A DNA stretch of 39,601 nucleotides, from the NCBI RefSeq assembly GCF_004331735.1, contig NZ_SJSO01000035.1, positions 671 through 40,271 of the forward strand. The letters run 5' to 3'. Both the position numbers and the translations under genes were made by a program. This DNA is from Pedobacter psychrodurus. GTDB lineage: Bacteria > Bacteroidota > Bacteroidia > Sphingobacteriales > Sphingobacteriaceae. Below, one piece after another: positions 14,486 through 24,701 of the stretch. Under the pieces are notes generated by a model. That model saw only the letters and a program-made list of their open reading frames with translations, did no database searches and was not told where the DNA came from. Each line of letters starts with the position of its first letter. The first letter of the stretch is position 1.

Positions 14486-15868
14486 ATGTTTGTTTTTACC
14501 AATCCGATTAAAACTTCGGGATTTAAAATACTCTTCTTTAGTACCGCGATGTACGCTGGTGTACCTACTTTTGCTCAATATGTTGAACATAAAGGTAATG
14601 ATGTTACCTCGCCGCTACATTTGCTAAAACCTGCTTATGTTACCCCTTATGGTGAAACAAAAATGGCTGATATTAAAGTATCGTTAGATCGGGTTTTTAA
14701 TTATCTGGATAAAACAACCCCTTTCGAACTGATAGATAAGGTTTCGGGAAAAGTGGTTTCTGATTTAAAGAAAGCAGATTCCAGTTCGATATTTAAACCT
14801 GGAGACTACCGTTTAACGAGTTACGAATGGGGTGTTACTTACACAGGTATGTTAGAAGCCGCTACGGCCACTGGAGATCAGAAATTTAAAGATTATACCG
14901 TTAAGCGGGTCAATTTTTTAGCAGCCGTTGTTTCTGCTTATCAAAAATATTTAAAAACAAATAAAGGGGCAATAACGCCCGTTCGTTCGGTAATAGACCC
15001 GCATGCATTGGACGATGCAGGTTCTATTGCGGCTGCAATGATCAAAGCACAGCGAACAGGAGAAGTGAAAGCCGATCTCCGCCCGGTTATTGATCATTAT
15101 TTAAATTACATCATGACCAAAGAGTTCCGTTTGAAAGATGGTACTTTGGCGAGGAACAGGCCACAACCCAATACACTATGGCTTGATGATCTTTACATGA
15201 GCCTGCCAGCAATTGCCCAGATGGGGGTGTTAACTGGTGAGGCTAAATATTTTGATGAGGCGGTAAAACAATACAGGCTGTTTGCAGAACGGATGTTTAA
15301 CCCAGAAAAAGGGCTGTATATGCATGGCTGGGTTCAGGATATGGATCCCCATCCCCAGTTTCATTGGGCTAGGGCCAATGGCTGGGCGCTTATGACCAAA
15401 ATAGAACTGCTGGATGCCTTGCCTGTAAACCATCCCGATAGACCTTACATCTTGAAAATGTTAAAAGCACATGTAAAAGGCTTGGCAGCTTTACAGGATG
15501 GAACAGGTTTTTGGCATCAGCTTTTAGATCGTAACGATTCTTATTTAGAAACCTCTGCTACCGCCATTTATACCTATTGCATTGCTCGTGCAGTAAACAA
15601 AGGCTGGCTTGATGCTAAGGCTTACGGCCCAATGGCGCTGTTAGCCTGGAATGCCGTAAGTACTAAAATAAATGCAAACGGTCAGGTAGAAGGTACTTGT
15701 GTGGGTACTGGGATGGGCTTCGATCCTGCATTTTATTATTACAGGCCTGTTAATGTTTTTGCTGCCCATAGTTATGGCCCGGTGCTTTTGGCGGGAGCAG
15801 AAACTTATCGTTTATTACAACAGCATCCTTTCGTAATAAACGATAGTTCAGTACAGCTGTATAAATAA
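14486..15868 (+). CDS. Glycoside hydrolase family 105 (unsaturated uronyl hydrolase)
   Basis: About 460 residues with a signal peptide (GFKILFFSTAMYAGVPTFAQ). The alpha/alpha-barrel motifs of GH105/GH88 follow: ALDDAGSIAAA, TLWLDDLYMSLPAIAQ (holding the Asp pair expected near the catalytic site), HGWVQD, FHWARANGWALM, GTGFWHQLLDRNDSYLETSA and GTGMGFDPAFYYYRPVN followed by HSYGPVLLAGAE. GH105 enzymes remove the unsaturated galacturonyl residue left by pectate or rhamnogalacturonan lyases, usually in the periplasm. The ATG at 14486 is preferred over a TTG at 14468. It is co-transcribed with the PL22-like lyase 27 bases downstream, which fits a pectin-oligomer pathway. The substrate (galacturonan or rhamnogalacturonan) is not decided by sequence. 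Confidence 0.92.
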   Translation: MFVFTNPIKTSGFKILFFSTAMYAGVPTFAQYVEHKGNDVTSPLHLLKPAYVTPYGETKMADIKVSLDRVFNYLDKTTPFELIDKVSGKVVSDLKKADSSSIFKPGDYRLTSYEWGVTYTGMLEAATATGDQKFKDYTVKRVNFLAAVVSAYQKYLKTNKGAITPVRSVIDPHALDDAGSIAAAMIKAQRTGEVKADLRPVIDHYLNYIMTKEFRLKDGTLARNRPQPNTLWLDDLYMSLPAIAQMGVLTGEAKYFDEAVKQYRLFAERMFNPEKGLYMHGWVQDMDPHPQFHWARANGWALMTKIELLDALPVNHPDRPYILKMLKAHVKGLAALQDGTGFWHQLLDRNDSYLETSATAIYTYCIARAVNKGWLDAKAYGPMALLAWNAVSTKINANGQVEGTCVGTGMGFDPAFYYYRPVNVFAAHSYGPVLLAGAETYRLLQQHPFVINDSSVQLYK

Positions 15869-15895
15869 TTAATACAGCTTTTAATCAAAATAACA

Positions 15896-17257
15896 ATGAA
15901 ATATACATCCTGTTCATTTCTCCTAGCCGTTTTTATTTGCATCGTAGTATTTAACCTTCAATCTGGCTACGCACAGATAGGTAAACGTTTTCCTTCCGAA
16001 AGAAAAGTGCTTAAAGATCCGGTTACGGGTGTTGTACTTACTTTTCTAACCAGTACGCCTGCAGGAGATTCAAAGATTTACCAAACGCATAACCAGTGGA
16101 CTGCTGATGGACAATGGCTCATCTTCCGATCGGACAGGGTTAAAGGAGAGGCAATGGCGGTAAATGAGCAAACTGGAGACCTGGTTCAGGTTACTGAAGG
16201 TGGCTACACCGGAATGTTAAATGTGGCCAGAAAATCGATGAAACTATTTTTTATGCGGAATATTGATTCGGACAAACGCGTAGGAGGTATGGTAAAAATT
16301 GTAGAGGTAGATCTGGCCAAGGTATTTGCAGATAGTAAATCTGGCAAAATGAAATCTTTATCGGCTTATGAGCGCATTTGTGGAACTACACCTGAAGAAA
16401 TTGGTGCAGGTGGCGATATGGCACTTGATGGTGACGAAAACTGGGCTTATTTCAGGGTGGGTAAAGAAGCAGCAGCTAAACATCTTGCAGCAGGAATTAA
16501 ACTGGAACCGAACTTCGGACCACGGAAAATGGGCGCTGGCCCATCTGGTATAGCAGGCATGAATATCCATACCGGCGAAATCAAATATGTAGTTTCCGTT
16601 CCTTTTCAAATAGGACATATACAGACCAATCCATGGCTTGCTGGCGAAATTGTTTTTTGCTGGGAAACCGGAGGGAAATCGCCACAACGAACCTGGACCG
16701 TATTGGCTGACGGAACAGGGTTACGGCCACTATATCCAGAGGCCGATTATGAATGGGTTACCCACGAAGCCGTAATTTCGCGTGATGAGGTAGCTATGGC
16801 CATTATGGGGCACAGGCCTATACCCGGAACTGGTACTGTATCTGCCCCACAAACTGGGGTAAATGGTGCTAATCCAGGGCAAGAAAATGCCTGGGGACCA
16901 TCAGGTACCCGTGAGAAACCTACCGGGCTCGCCATTGTAAATTTAAGAACAAGGGAAATGAGAATTGAAGGACAAACGCCAACCGGTAGTGGGCTTTGGC
17001 ATGTGAGTGGTTCGCCAGATGGAAAGTGGGCCGTTGGCGACGATTTTTCGAGAAATATTTATCTGATTAATAGGAAAACGCATGAAATGAAACTGCTCTC
17101 GGCAGGGCATAAGCAAACCGCTGCAGATCATCCGCATCCCACCATGAGCCCCGATGGTAAAAAAATCGAAATTCAATCAGCCCTGTTATCAAATGACAAC
17201 CGATCGATGAATATCTGCGTGATTGCTATACCAGCGAAGTGGATGGATGCTAGATAA
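15896..17257 (+). CDS. PL22-like oligogalacturonate lyase (beta-propeller)
   Basis: 453 residues with an N-terminal signal peptide (SFLLAVFICIVVFNLQSGYAQ), suggesting periplasmic location, unlike the cytoplasmic proteobacterial enzymes. The body is a WD40-like seven-bladed propeller with repeated TADGQWLIF, SPDGKWAV and SPDGKKIEI blades. PL22 hallmarks are SKIYQTHNQWTADGQWLIFR, GHIQTNPWLAGEIVFCWE, EWVTHEAVISRDEVAMAIMG and a late HPHPTMSPDG; its H-x-H fits the metal-binding histidines known from the family. These enzymes cleave unsaturated oligogalacturonides, mainly digalacturonate. It follows the GH105 gene by 27 bases with no terminator between. The next gene is 449 bases on, so this is probably the last gene of a two-gene operon. 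Confidence 0.88.
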   Translation: MKYTSCSFLLAVFICIVVFNLQSGYAQIGKRFPSERKVLKDPVTGVVLTFLTSTPAGDSKIYQTHNQWTADGQWLIFRSDRVKGEAMAVNEQTGDLVQVTEGGYTGMLNVARKSMKLFFMRNIDSDKRVGGMVKIVEVDLAKVFADSKSGKMKSLSAYERICGTTPEEIGAGGDMALDGDENWAYFRVGKEAAAKHLAAGIKLEPNFGPRKMGAGPSGIAGMNIHTGEIKYVVSVPFQIGHIQTNPWLAGEIVFCWETGGKSPQRTWTVLADGTGLRPLYPEADYEWVTHEAVISRDEVAMAIMGHRPIPGTGTVSAPQTGVNGANPGQENAWGPSGTREKPTGLAIVNLRTREMRIEGQTPTGSGLWHVSGSPDGKWAVGDDFSRNIYLINRKTHEMKLLSAGHKQTAADHPHPTMSPDGKKIEIQSALLSNDNRSMNICVIAIPAKWMDAR

Positions 17258-17706
17258 CTTCTAAGCAAAGCATGGTTACAATTGGGTAATATATGACTAC
17301 TAATTGCAGGATAACCCTGAAATTGTGTCTTATTCCTATTACTGTTAATATTTTTTTTGATCGGGAATGCAGCTATTAATATTTTTTAACGGCACTCAGC
17401 CTTTTGTAAAACGATTTACGTGTACTGTACATAGATATTATCTTTTTGTGATAATATTTTATAGTAAAAAGACAGGATAGTACAGGATGGGAGTTTTGTT
17501 CTACCTTTTTATATTTAAGAAATAATTCACTAACCAAATAACTTTTTAACCAACTATTTAATTAACGAACGTTAATAGGATTCTATGCAATAAAAATCTA
17601 CTCACCCCTTTAAATCAGTTTTCACATTTTTTAATTTCTAATTGATTTAGATCCATAGCTTTTTATTGCCCAGTATTTTAATGGCCGTTTATCCAATGAA
17701 ATTGCT
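17258..17706. other. Promoter region of the fasciclin/SusCD operon
   Basis: 449 bases without a gene. It holds the direct repeat at 17472-17488 and a palindrome ATTAACG-AA-CGTTAAT at 17561-17576. Long A/T tracts surround both. The start of a seven-gene operon lies immediately downstream, so the promoter is expected here, but no clear -33/-7 pair was identified. Confidence 0.55.
17472..17488 (+). promoter_or_regulatory. Candidate operator: perfect direct repeat ACAGGAT-AGT-ACAGGAT
   Basis: Two identical 7-base copies with a 10-bp period, 218 bases before the first fasciclin gene. It is related to GCAGGAC-AGA-GCAGGTC before the pectin operon (11 of 14 positions match over the CAGG-to-CAGG core). 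This suggests one regulator for both operons. Confidence 0.5.
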
Positions 17707-19932
17707 ATGAGTAAAATTTTACAAAAATTTTTAATCGTTAATTTAACGGTTATATTCATTCTCAGCGCTTGCCGGAAAAAAGAATTTGATGAGTTCTATG
17801 GCCGTCCTGAAACATTAGCCGATCCAATTTATCAACAACTCCAGGCCAAAGGAAATTTTACCAGATTTTTAGATTGTATAGATAAATCGGGCTATAAAGA
17901 AACCTTAAGCACGGCAGGTTCGTGGACGGTTTTTGCGCCGACTGATGCGGCTTTTACCACCTACATGTCCGAAAACAATTTAACCGAGATAAATGCAACG
18001 CTGGCCTCGGCAATTGTACGTTATTCAATGACCTACGATGGAGAGAAAGTAGAACGTTTAAGCGATAATTTAACTGCAAAAGGTTTTGTTAAAAATGTTG
18101 GTTTTAGGCGACGTACAGTTTATTACGATTTTGTTTACGATGGCGTAGATAATGATGGTAAAGCAATAAAGATAATTGCAGGTAACCGTAATGGAACTTA
18201 TTTATCAACCGATTTCAATAATAAAAACTTACCCTTTTTTCTTACTCCCTTCGTCACTTTTGCGGGTATTAGTGCTTTAGATTATAATTATTTTTATCCA
18301 AATACCAGCTTTACCGGAAAAAATGTAGGCCCTGGAACAATTATCGAGCAAGATATTGTCGCCGAAAATGGCGTGATCCATATTATAGATAAAGTGCTTA
18401 CACCGCCACAAAGTATCGATCAGTATATCGGAACTAAAACACAGTATGGCGCCTTTAAATCGCTTTTGGATAAATATGTAAGCTATAATTTAAATACCGA
18501 TATTACCCACCGCTACCAGGTATTAACAGGTAAAAGCGATAACGTTTACGCTAAAAACTATAGCGTATTGCTAGGTTTTTCACCCAACAACGAAAATTAT
18601 CTGAAAGAAGATGCCAACGATGCACAGATTGGTATGTATAGCATTTTTGCACCAACTGATGAGGCGGTAGAGGCTTATGCAAAGGTGTTGTTAAAATACT
18701 ATGCGAAAAACAGGTTACAGCCAGGAAACTATAAAGCACAGCTGAACGAACTGTTTTCTTTAAGATCCGATATCATCAGGGATTTTATCAACTCCCATTT
18801 ATATAGAACTACAGTATGGCCAAGCAAGTTTAATACGGTTAACAGTTTCTTAGGCGAAGCCACTAAACTTACGCCTGCAAACGTGGTAGACAAACAGTTT
18901 TTAAGTAATGGATTGTTTTATGGCGTAAATGCTGCCCAAAATGCCAATGTATTTTCAACAGTTTACGGGAAGGTAAATTTAGATCCTACCTATTACATTA
19001 TGAAGCAGGCGCTTGATGTATTGGGTTATGCCATTCCGATCAAAACAGCTTCTTTAAAATATACTGTTATTCCAATTCCTGATGCCACATTGGTAAGTTT
19101 AGGATTCTCATATGATCCCTTTTATCCCTCAGCCCCAATTAGGGGCGATCTCAATATTTTAAGGCGACTCTTGCAAACGCATATTATCCCACTGGGTGAC
19201 CGGGCAGTACCAAATTTTGCTACAACAAATGGTATTTTAGAAACTTCTGGTGGCGAATACATTAAGTACAATAACGGTTTTTTCTCTTCGGCAGGTACAG
19301 AAGATATGCCAGCAGTTGCCGATAAAAGTATTAAGATCGATTCGGTTGCCACAGCTGTTAATGGCGCTGATGCTTATGCTGCCAAGGTACTCATGTATAC
19401 TGTACTCCCGGTAAGCAAGCATATCGAAAAATACGGTACTTTAACAACCGATCCTTATTATTCCTTCTTTCAATATTTAAAAAACAACGTAACGCTTTAT
19501 ACTGCTGCAACAGGTGCTATCCAGGGGGTTACAGACGGAACTTCTTACACCGTTTTCATTCCAACAAATGCGGCTATACAAGCTGCGGTTACCGCCGGAT
19601 TATTGCCAAAATTAGCCAATGGAACGCCTAATTATGCGCCAACAAATGCTGGAGACATTAGCAATGTGGCTAAGTTTATTCAATACCATATTATTAAAAG
19701 TACAGTAGCAAGTGATGGACAGAAAACAGGTTCTTTTGAGAGTTTGCTTAAAAACGATTCGGGCGATGCAGCCAAGGTTACTGTATTGACCAATACAACT
19801 AATACACTCATACTAAGAGATGTAACCAATACTTCTGTTAATGTTTTGCTCGGCACCACCGATAGGAGCAACATGTTATCTAACAGAACGGTGATTCACC
19901 AAATCAATTCTTATTTAAAATACCAATTCTAA
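17707..19932 (+). CDS. Fasciclin (FAS1) repeat lipoprotein, four domains
   Basis: 741 residues beginning with a lipoprotein signal ending ILSAC (Cys22). Four FAS1-like units follow, at roughly 45-240, 245-410, 420-575 and 580-741. Unit 1 has the canonical SWTVFAPTDAAFTTYM and ENGVIHIIDKVLTPP; unit 2 has YSIFAPTDEAVEAYA; unit 4 has SYTVFIPTNAAI and RTVIHQINSYLKY. Unit 3 is more divergent. FAS1 domains mediate adhesion or binding of glycans or proteins. The lipid anchor and the SusC gene 6 bases downstream suggest it works at the outer membrane as part of a SusCD uptake complex or surface layer. It is the first gene of the seven-gene operon; the ligand is unknown. Confidence 0.9.
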   Translation: MSKILQKFLIVNLTVIFILSACRKKEFDEFYGRPETLADPIYQQLQAKGNFTRFLDCIDKSGYKETLSTAGSWTVFAPTDAAFTTYMSENNLTEINATLASAIVRYSMTYDGEKVERLSDNLTAKGFVKNVGFRRRTVYYDFVYDGVDNDGKAIKIIAGNRNGTYLSTDFNNKNLPFFLTPFVTFAGISALDYNYFYPNTSFTGKNVGPGTIIEQDIVAENGVIHIIDKVLTPPQSIDQYIGTKTQYGAFKSLLDKYVSYNLNTDITHRYQVLTGKSDNVYAKNYSVLLGFSPNNENYLKEDANDAQIGMYSIFAPTDEAVEAYAKVLLKYYAKNRLQPGNYKAQLNELFSLRSDIIRDFINSHLYRTTVWPSKFNTVNSFLGEATKLTPANVVDKQFLSNGLFYGVNAAQNANVFSTVYGKVNLDPTYYIMKQALDVLGYAIPIKTASLKYTVIPIPDATLVSLGFSYDPFYPSAPIRGDLNILRRLLQTHIIPLGDRAVPNFATTNGILETSGGEYIKYNNGFFSSAGTEDMPAVADKSIKIDSVATAVNGADAYAAKVLMYTVLPVSKHIEKYGTLTTDPYYSFFQYLKNNVTLYTAATGAIQGVTDGTSYTVFIPTNAAIQAAVTAGLLPKLANGTPNYAPTNAGDISNVAKFIQYHIIKSTVASDGQKTGSFESLLKNDSGDAAKVTVLTNTTNTLILRDVTNTSVNVLLGTTDRSNMLSNRTVIHQINSYLKYQF

Positions 19933-19938
19933 ACCGAG

Positions 19939-22900
19939 ATGACTAAAAGATATAATTATAGTTTTTTTATTTTACTATGCTGTTTGTTGGTATCATCACT
20001 AAGCTATGCACAACAAATTAACTATGTAAAGGGTAAGGTTATTGATAAAAAAGATAAACAGCCCATTATTGGTGCATCTGTTGTAATTGTTGATAAAGAT
20101 AAAAGGGTAATTAAAGGCGTTTCGACAGATATTGATGGAAATTACTCTTTGCCTGTGGCAGATAAGACGTATAGGATATCGGTTTCATATATTGGTTATA
20201 AGTCTTCGGCACCAGTTAATATCGATAAGGCGGTTATCAATTTTCAGTTAGAAGTTTCTGATAACCAGATGGATGAAGTTCAGATCGTTTCGAGGGCAAA
20301 AACGAACAATGGAAGCGGAATGACGATCGATAAACGCGATCAGACTTCGGCTACAGTTACCATCGATGCCAAAGACCTCGAAGACCTTCAATCGGCATCA
20401 ATTGATCAGGCCTTGCAAGGCCGTATGGCAGGGGTTGATATTACCGCCAGTACGGGCGATCCGGGTGCACCAATGCAGATCCGTATCCGCGGTACATCTT
20501 CCATCAATGGTGCTACCGATCCGTTAATTGTATTGGATGGTATGCCTTACGATATTACCATTCCTTCTGATTTTAACTTTGCCACCTCTGATGAGAACAA
20601 TTATGGCCAGTTATTAAATATTGCCCCATCTGATATTAAAGAAATTAGTGTGCTAAAAGATGCTGCGGCTACAGCCGTTTGGGGATCGAGAGCAGCAAAC
20701 GGTGTATTGATCATTACCACAAAAAGAGGTTCAATTGGTCCGCCAGCTATTTCCTATAACTTCAAAGGTTCATATTCTAAACAGCCAAGTCCAATCCCGA
20801 TGTTGAACGGTAACCAGTATTCATCACTCGTTTTGGAAGAATATTATAATGCGGGCCGTCAGTTTTCTACTTCAGAATTTGCAAAGCAATTTCAATATGA
20901 TCCGAACGATCCTTATAATTACTATAATTACAGCAACAATACCGATTGGTTATCCGCAATTACCCGGGTTGGATATTTGCAGGATCATAACCTATCTATT
21001 TCGGGCGGTGGTGAAAAGGCAAAGTACCGTGCTTCGGTAAATTATTTTAACCAAAGTGGTACAACCATTGGTACCGATTTAAACCGTGTATCGGCGAGGG
21101 TAAACTTAGATTATATGGTATCGAACAAAATCAGGTTTAGTTCTGATATTTCTTATACCCATATCGATCAGAATGGACTTTTTACACAGAACGTAAGGGA
21201 TGTAGCCTACACAAAGATGCCTAACCAGAGTATTTACGAATATGATGAATATGGCAATTTAACGGATAATTTCTTTAGTCCTGCAGCAACCGCCCAAGGT
21301 GCATTCTTCTATAATTTTGATAATAAAAGAGTAACCGGAACATTTAATCCATTGGCCATGGCCTCGGCTGGAAGTAATCACCAATTGGGCGAACGGATCA
21401 CACCAAAGTTTAGTTTACAGTACGAAATTTTGCCAAGTGTGTTACGCCTGAATGGAAGTTTTATGGTAAATATTAACAATACCAAGGTGAAAACCTTCCT
21501 TCCTCAAATTGCAACAGGGCGTCCTTACACAGAATCGGTGGTGAATACGGCTTCAGATGCTGATGGCGATTCATTTACCATGAACACCAGTATGACTTTG
21601 GCTTACACGCCTAAACTGAATGATAAACACGATATTATTGGCTTTTTGCGTTTTGATAGTGAAGATAGCCGTCGGACTGGTCAATACCTGTTTGCAACAA
21701 ATACGGCATCATCTTACTTAACCGATCCTTCGGTTGATAGCCGTACCAATTACACAGGTTCTGCAACCTCATCTTTAGGTCAAACCAGGTCGGTTGGTTT
21801 ATTAGCTAACGCTCAATACAAATTTTTAGACCGTTACATCATCAATGGTAGCATCAGAGGTGATGGTAATTCCAGGTTCGGTGCTGCTAACCGATATGGT
21901 ATTTTTCCTTCAGTTTCTGGCCGTTGGCGGATATCTGGCGAACCTTTTATGAAAAAGGCCAATAAATATGTAGATGATTTTAGTTTAAGGGCCAGTTATG
22001 GTAAAAGTGGTAACGTTCCGCGTAACGATTATTCTTACTTTAATATTTATCAGAATTATGGTTTTAGTTACCTGGATAACGCTGGGGTGTATTCTACCAA
22101 TATGGAATTAACCGATTTAAGGTGGGAAACCGTTACTCAATCCAACCTTGGTATTACCTTAAACCTCTTTAAAAATTTAAATATAGATTTCGATTTATAT
22201 CGTAAACGTACTACAGATCTGTTTTATCCGGGTTTGCAGGTAGCGAGTTATAACGGTTATGGTGGTGTTGATATGAACGTAGGTACGATGGATAACCAGG
22301 GCTGGGAAGTAAACCTGAATGCCACCGTTATCAAAAAGAAAAAAATAAGATTAGATCTCTCTTTCAATATTGCACATAACGAAAACGTAATCCGCGAGGT
22401 TTCGCCTTTATACCCAAGAGAAAACAAGGCTAAAGTAACCAGCAATAATGTGTACAAAGTATTTGTGCAGGAAAATAATCCTTTCGGATCTTTTTACGGT
22501 TTCAAGTTTAAAGGCGTATATCCTGATAAAAACGCAACAGTTGCATTGGATGAGAATGGAAACCAGATTGTTGGGCCAAACGGCGATAAAATTTATATGC
22601 GTTTTGCTTATCCGTCTATCGATTATGTTTTCCAGCCGGGCGATGCCATGTATGAAGATATCAATCATGACGGGAACATCGATTATAAAGATATTGTGTA
22701 CTTGGGTAATGGTAACCCGAAACTAACCGGAGGATTTGGATCTAACCTAACCATCAACGGAAACCTTCGTTTAGGTTTTAACTTCACTTTCCGTACCGGA
22801 TACGATATTATTAACGGTACTAAAATTAACACCACCAATATGTATGGTTTTAATAACCAAAGTACAGCCGTATTGCGCCGGTGGAAAAAAGAGGGAGATG

Positions 22901-23214
22901 TTACCGATATGCCAAGAGCCATGTATAGTACGGGTTATAACTTTTTAGGTTCCGACAGATACATTGAAGATGGATCATTTTTAAGATTGAGCGCTGTAGT
23001 GTTAAGGTACGATTTTGGCAAAACCTTTATGAAAAGATTGGGTATGAAATCGCTTACCACCAATCTTACCGTTCAGAATATTTTAACATTTACCAAATAT
23101 ACAGGTCAGGACCCTGAGGTGCCAATTAAGTTAAATGGGTCTAACACGGTGATCGATAATTCGACCACACCGCCAATTAAGACAATCACTTTCGGTTTAA
23201 CTGCTAACTTTTAA
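19939..23214 (+). CDS. SusC/RagA-family TonB-linked outer-membrane protein, copy 1
   Basis: 1091 residues. Signal peptide (FFILLCCLLVSSLSYAQQ), then a CarboxypepD_reg-like beta-sandwich (about 28-115, VKGKVIDKKDKQPIIGASVV) and a TonB plug with IRIRGTSSINGATDPLIVLD. The SusC signature AAATAVWGSRAANGVLIITT follows at the end of the plug. The remainder is a 22-strand-type barrel ending ITFGLTANF. SusC proteins import oligomers across the outer membrane with energy from TonB, capped by the SusD lipoprotein encoded next (10 bases downstream). The gene starts 6 bases after the fasciclin gene, so the three genes are clearly co-transcribed. The transported substrate is not shown by the sequence; no degradative enzyme lies inside this operon. 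Confidence 0.97.
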   Translation: MTKRYNYSFFILLCCLLVSSLSYAQQINYVKGKVIDKKDKQPIIGASVVIVDKDKRVIKGVSTDIDGNYSLPVADKTYRISVSYIGYKSSAPVNIDKAVINFQLEVSDNQMDEVQIVSRAKTNNGSGMTIDKRDQTSATVTIDAKDLEDLQSASIDQALQGRMAGVDITASTGDPGAPMQIRIRGTSSINGATDPLIVLDGMPYDITIPSDFNFATSDENNYGQLLNIAPSDIKEISVLKDAAATAVWGSRAANGVLIITTKRGSIGPPAISYNFKGSYSKQPSPIPMLNGNQYSSLVLEEYYNAGRQFSTSEFAKQFQYDPNDPYNYYNYSNNTDWLSAITRVGYLQDHNLSISGGGEKAKYRASVNYFNQSGTTIGTDLNRVSARVNLDYMVSNKIRFSSDISYTHIDQNGLFTQNVRDVAYTKMPNQSIYEYDEYGNLTDNFFSPAATAQGAFFYNFDNKRVTGTFNPLAMASAGSNHQLGERITPKFSLQYEILPSVLRLNGSFMVNINNTKVKTFLPQIATGRPYTESVVNTASDADGDSFTMNTSMTLAYTPKLNDKHDIIGFLRFDSEDSRRTGQYLFATNTASSYLTDPSVDSRTNYTGSATSSLGQTRSVGLLANAQYKFLDRYIINGSIRGDGNSRFGAANRYGIFPSVSGRWRISGEPFMKKANKYVDDFSLRASYGKSGNVPRNDYSYFNIYQNYGFSYLDNAGVYSTNMELTDLRWETVTQSNLGITLNLFKNLNIDFDLYRKRTTDLFYPGLQVASYNGYGGVDMNVGTMDNQGWEVNLNATVIKKKKIRLDLSFNIAHNENVIREVSPLYPRENKAKVTSNNVYKVFVQENNPFGSFYGFKFKGVYPDKNATVALDENGNQIVGPNGDKIYMRFAYPSIDYVFQPGDAMYEDINHDGNIDYKDIVYLGNGNPKLTGGFGSNLTINGNLRLGFNFTFRTGYDIINGTKINTTNMYGFNNQSTAVLRRWKKEGDVTDMPRAMYSTGYNFLGSDRYIEDGSFLRLSAVVLRYDFGKTFMKRLGMKSLTTNLTVQNILTFTKYTGQDPEVPIKLNGSNTVIDNSTTPPIKTITFGLTANF

Positions 23215-23224
23215 TTTAAAACTG

Positions 23225-24691
23225 ATGAAAAATATTTTATATAGCACTTGTTTATTATTGATGCTGGTGATGAGCAGCTCTTGTAACAAATGGCTCGATC
23301 TTCAACCTAGAGATGGGATTACCAGACAGGAATTCTGGAAAACCAAAGAAGATGTTTTAGCTGCAGTTTCTGGTTGTTATACTTCTTTGTTGGCGCCTCC
23401 TCCAGGTATTGGTGATAAATCTTTATTGGAGTACATGTTTATGTATGGTGAGCTTAGGGCCGATATGATTGCAGCTGGCCCTAGTATTACAACAGAAGAA
23501 ACCGATATTATCAATGTAAATATTACCCAGGATAATACAACGGCGAAATGGGCGGCATTTTACCGTACCATTAACTATTGCAATACCGTACTCGATTTTG
23601 CTCCTGGCGTTAAAGCTACCGATCCCACTTTTACCGATGCAGCATTGAACGGTTACGTGGCAGAAGCACTTACCCTAAGAAGCTTAATGTATTTTTACCT
23701 GTTGCGTACATTTAGAGATGTACCATTAAAATTAACCGCCACAGTAAAAGATACCGATTTACAGGATCTGCCAAAAACTAATCAGGCCGATATTTTAAAA
23801 CAAATTGTTGCCGACTTAAAAAAAGCAGAACAAGGAGCAGTTACCACTTATGGTGGCACAAGGTTAGATAAGGGTAGGGTAACCAAATTTACCGTAAATG
23901 CTTTGTTAGCCGATGTGTACCTGTGGATGGAAGATTATCCGAACTGTATTACCGAGTGTAATAAAATCATCAGCTCGCAAAGATTTGCCCTGGTTGGTGC
24001 AGGTTCTGGCTGGTACAATAACGTATTTTTCCGAGGTTCATCCATCGAAACCATATTTGAATTTGACCAGGCGATAGAAAACCCATTTTTTAATTTATTG
24101 GTAAACACCCGACGACGTTTTATCGGATCTCCGTTTTTGAGTACCGAAATCTTTATTCCAGATGATGTTGATCCGGATAATAACTATGATATCAGACCTG
24201 GCTCTTATTATAATTCGGCTTTTACCATTCAAAAATATGGTACAGAAAATCCATCTTACGTAAAATGGCAAGCCTATCGTTATTCCGATATCATGATGAT
24301 TAAAGCAGAAGCTTTGGCTTTAACTGGAGGTGGTGTAGAAGCTTTGGCATTGGTTGATGAACTGAGATTAAGACGTAATGCTGTTAATGCCACAAAAGCT
24401 ACTGTAGATCCTTCAGAACCCGAAGCTTTGTGCGATTATATTTTGGCCGAACGTGCCAGAGAATTTGCTTTTGAAGGTAAAAGATGGTTTGATCTTTTAC
24501 GCCATGCTAAACGCAATAACTATAGCCGCATTGATATTCTGTTAGATATTGCTGCTAAAACAGTATCGCCTACGCTTCAACAATCGGCCATTACCAAATT
24601 TAGAGATCCCAATAGCCACTACTTGCCGATTTATCAAAGTGAGTTATTTACAGATCCTAATCTTGTACAAAATCCATTTTACACTAAATAG
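23225..24691 (+). CDS. RagB/SusD-family lipoprotein, copy 1
   Basis: 488 residues with lipoprotein signal LVMSSSC (Cys20), directly followed by the typical NKWLDLQPRDGITRQEFWKT. The body is the helical SusD fold with TPR units. The C-terminal hallmark is LAERAREFAFEGKRWFDLL, and the end SHYLPIYQSEL is typical of the family. It caps the SusC barrel at the cell surface and binds substrate; pairing with the SusC at 19939 is inferred from adjacency (10-base gap). Another fasciclin lipoprotein gene begins 10 bases after its stop. Confidence 0.96.
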   Translation: MKNILYSTCLLLMLVMSSSCNKWLDLQPRDGITRQEFWKTKEDVLAAVSGCYTSLLAPPPGIGDKSLLEYMFMYGELRADMIAAGPSITTEETDIINVNITQDNTTAKWAAFYRTINYCNTVLDFAPGVKATDPTFTDAALNGYVAEALTLRSLMYFYLLRTFRDVPLKLTATVKDTDLQDLPKTNQADILKQIVADLKKAEQGAVTTYGGTRLDKGRVTKFTVNALLADVYLWMEDYPNCITECNKIISSQRFALVGAGSGWYNNVFFRGSSIETIFEFDQAIENPFFNLLVNTRRRFIGSPFLSTEIFIPDDVDPDNNYDIRPGSYYNSAFTIQKYGTENPSYVKWQAYRYSDIMMIKAEALALTGGGVEALALVDELRLRRNAVNATKATVDPSEPEALCDYILAERAREFAFEGKRWFDLLRHAKRNNYSRIDILLDIAAKTVSPTLQQSAITKFRDPNSHYLPIYQSELFTDPNLVQNPFYTK

Positions 24692-24701
24692 AATAAGTGA
24701 T

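Noticed and set aside
24549..24701. Upstream extension of the second fasciclin gene into susD
   Set aside because: It would overlap susD by 140 bases in another frame and hide the lipoprotein signal; the ATG at 24702 fits all neighbours.
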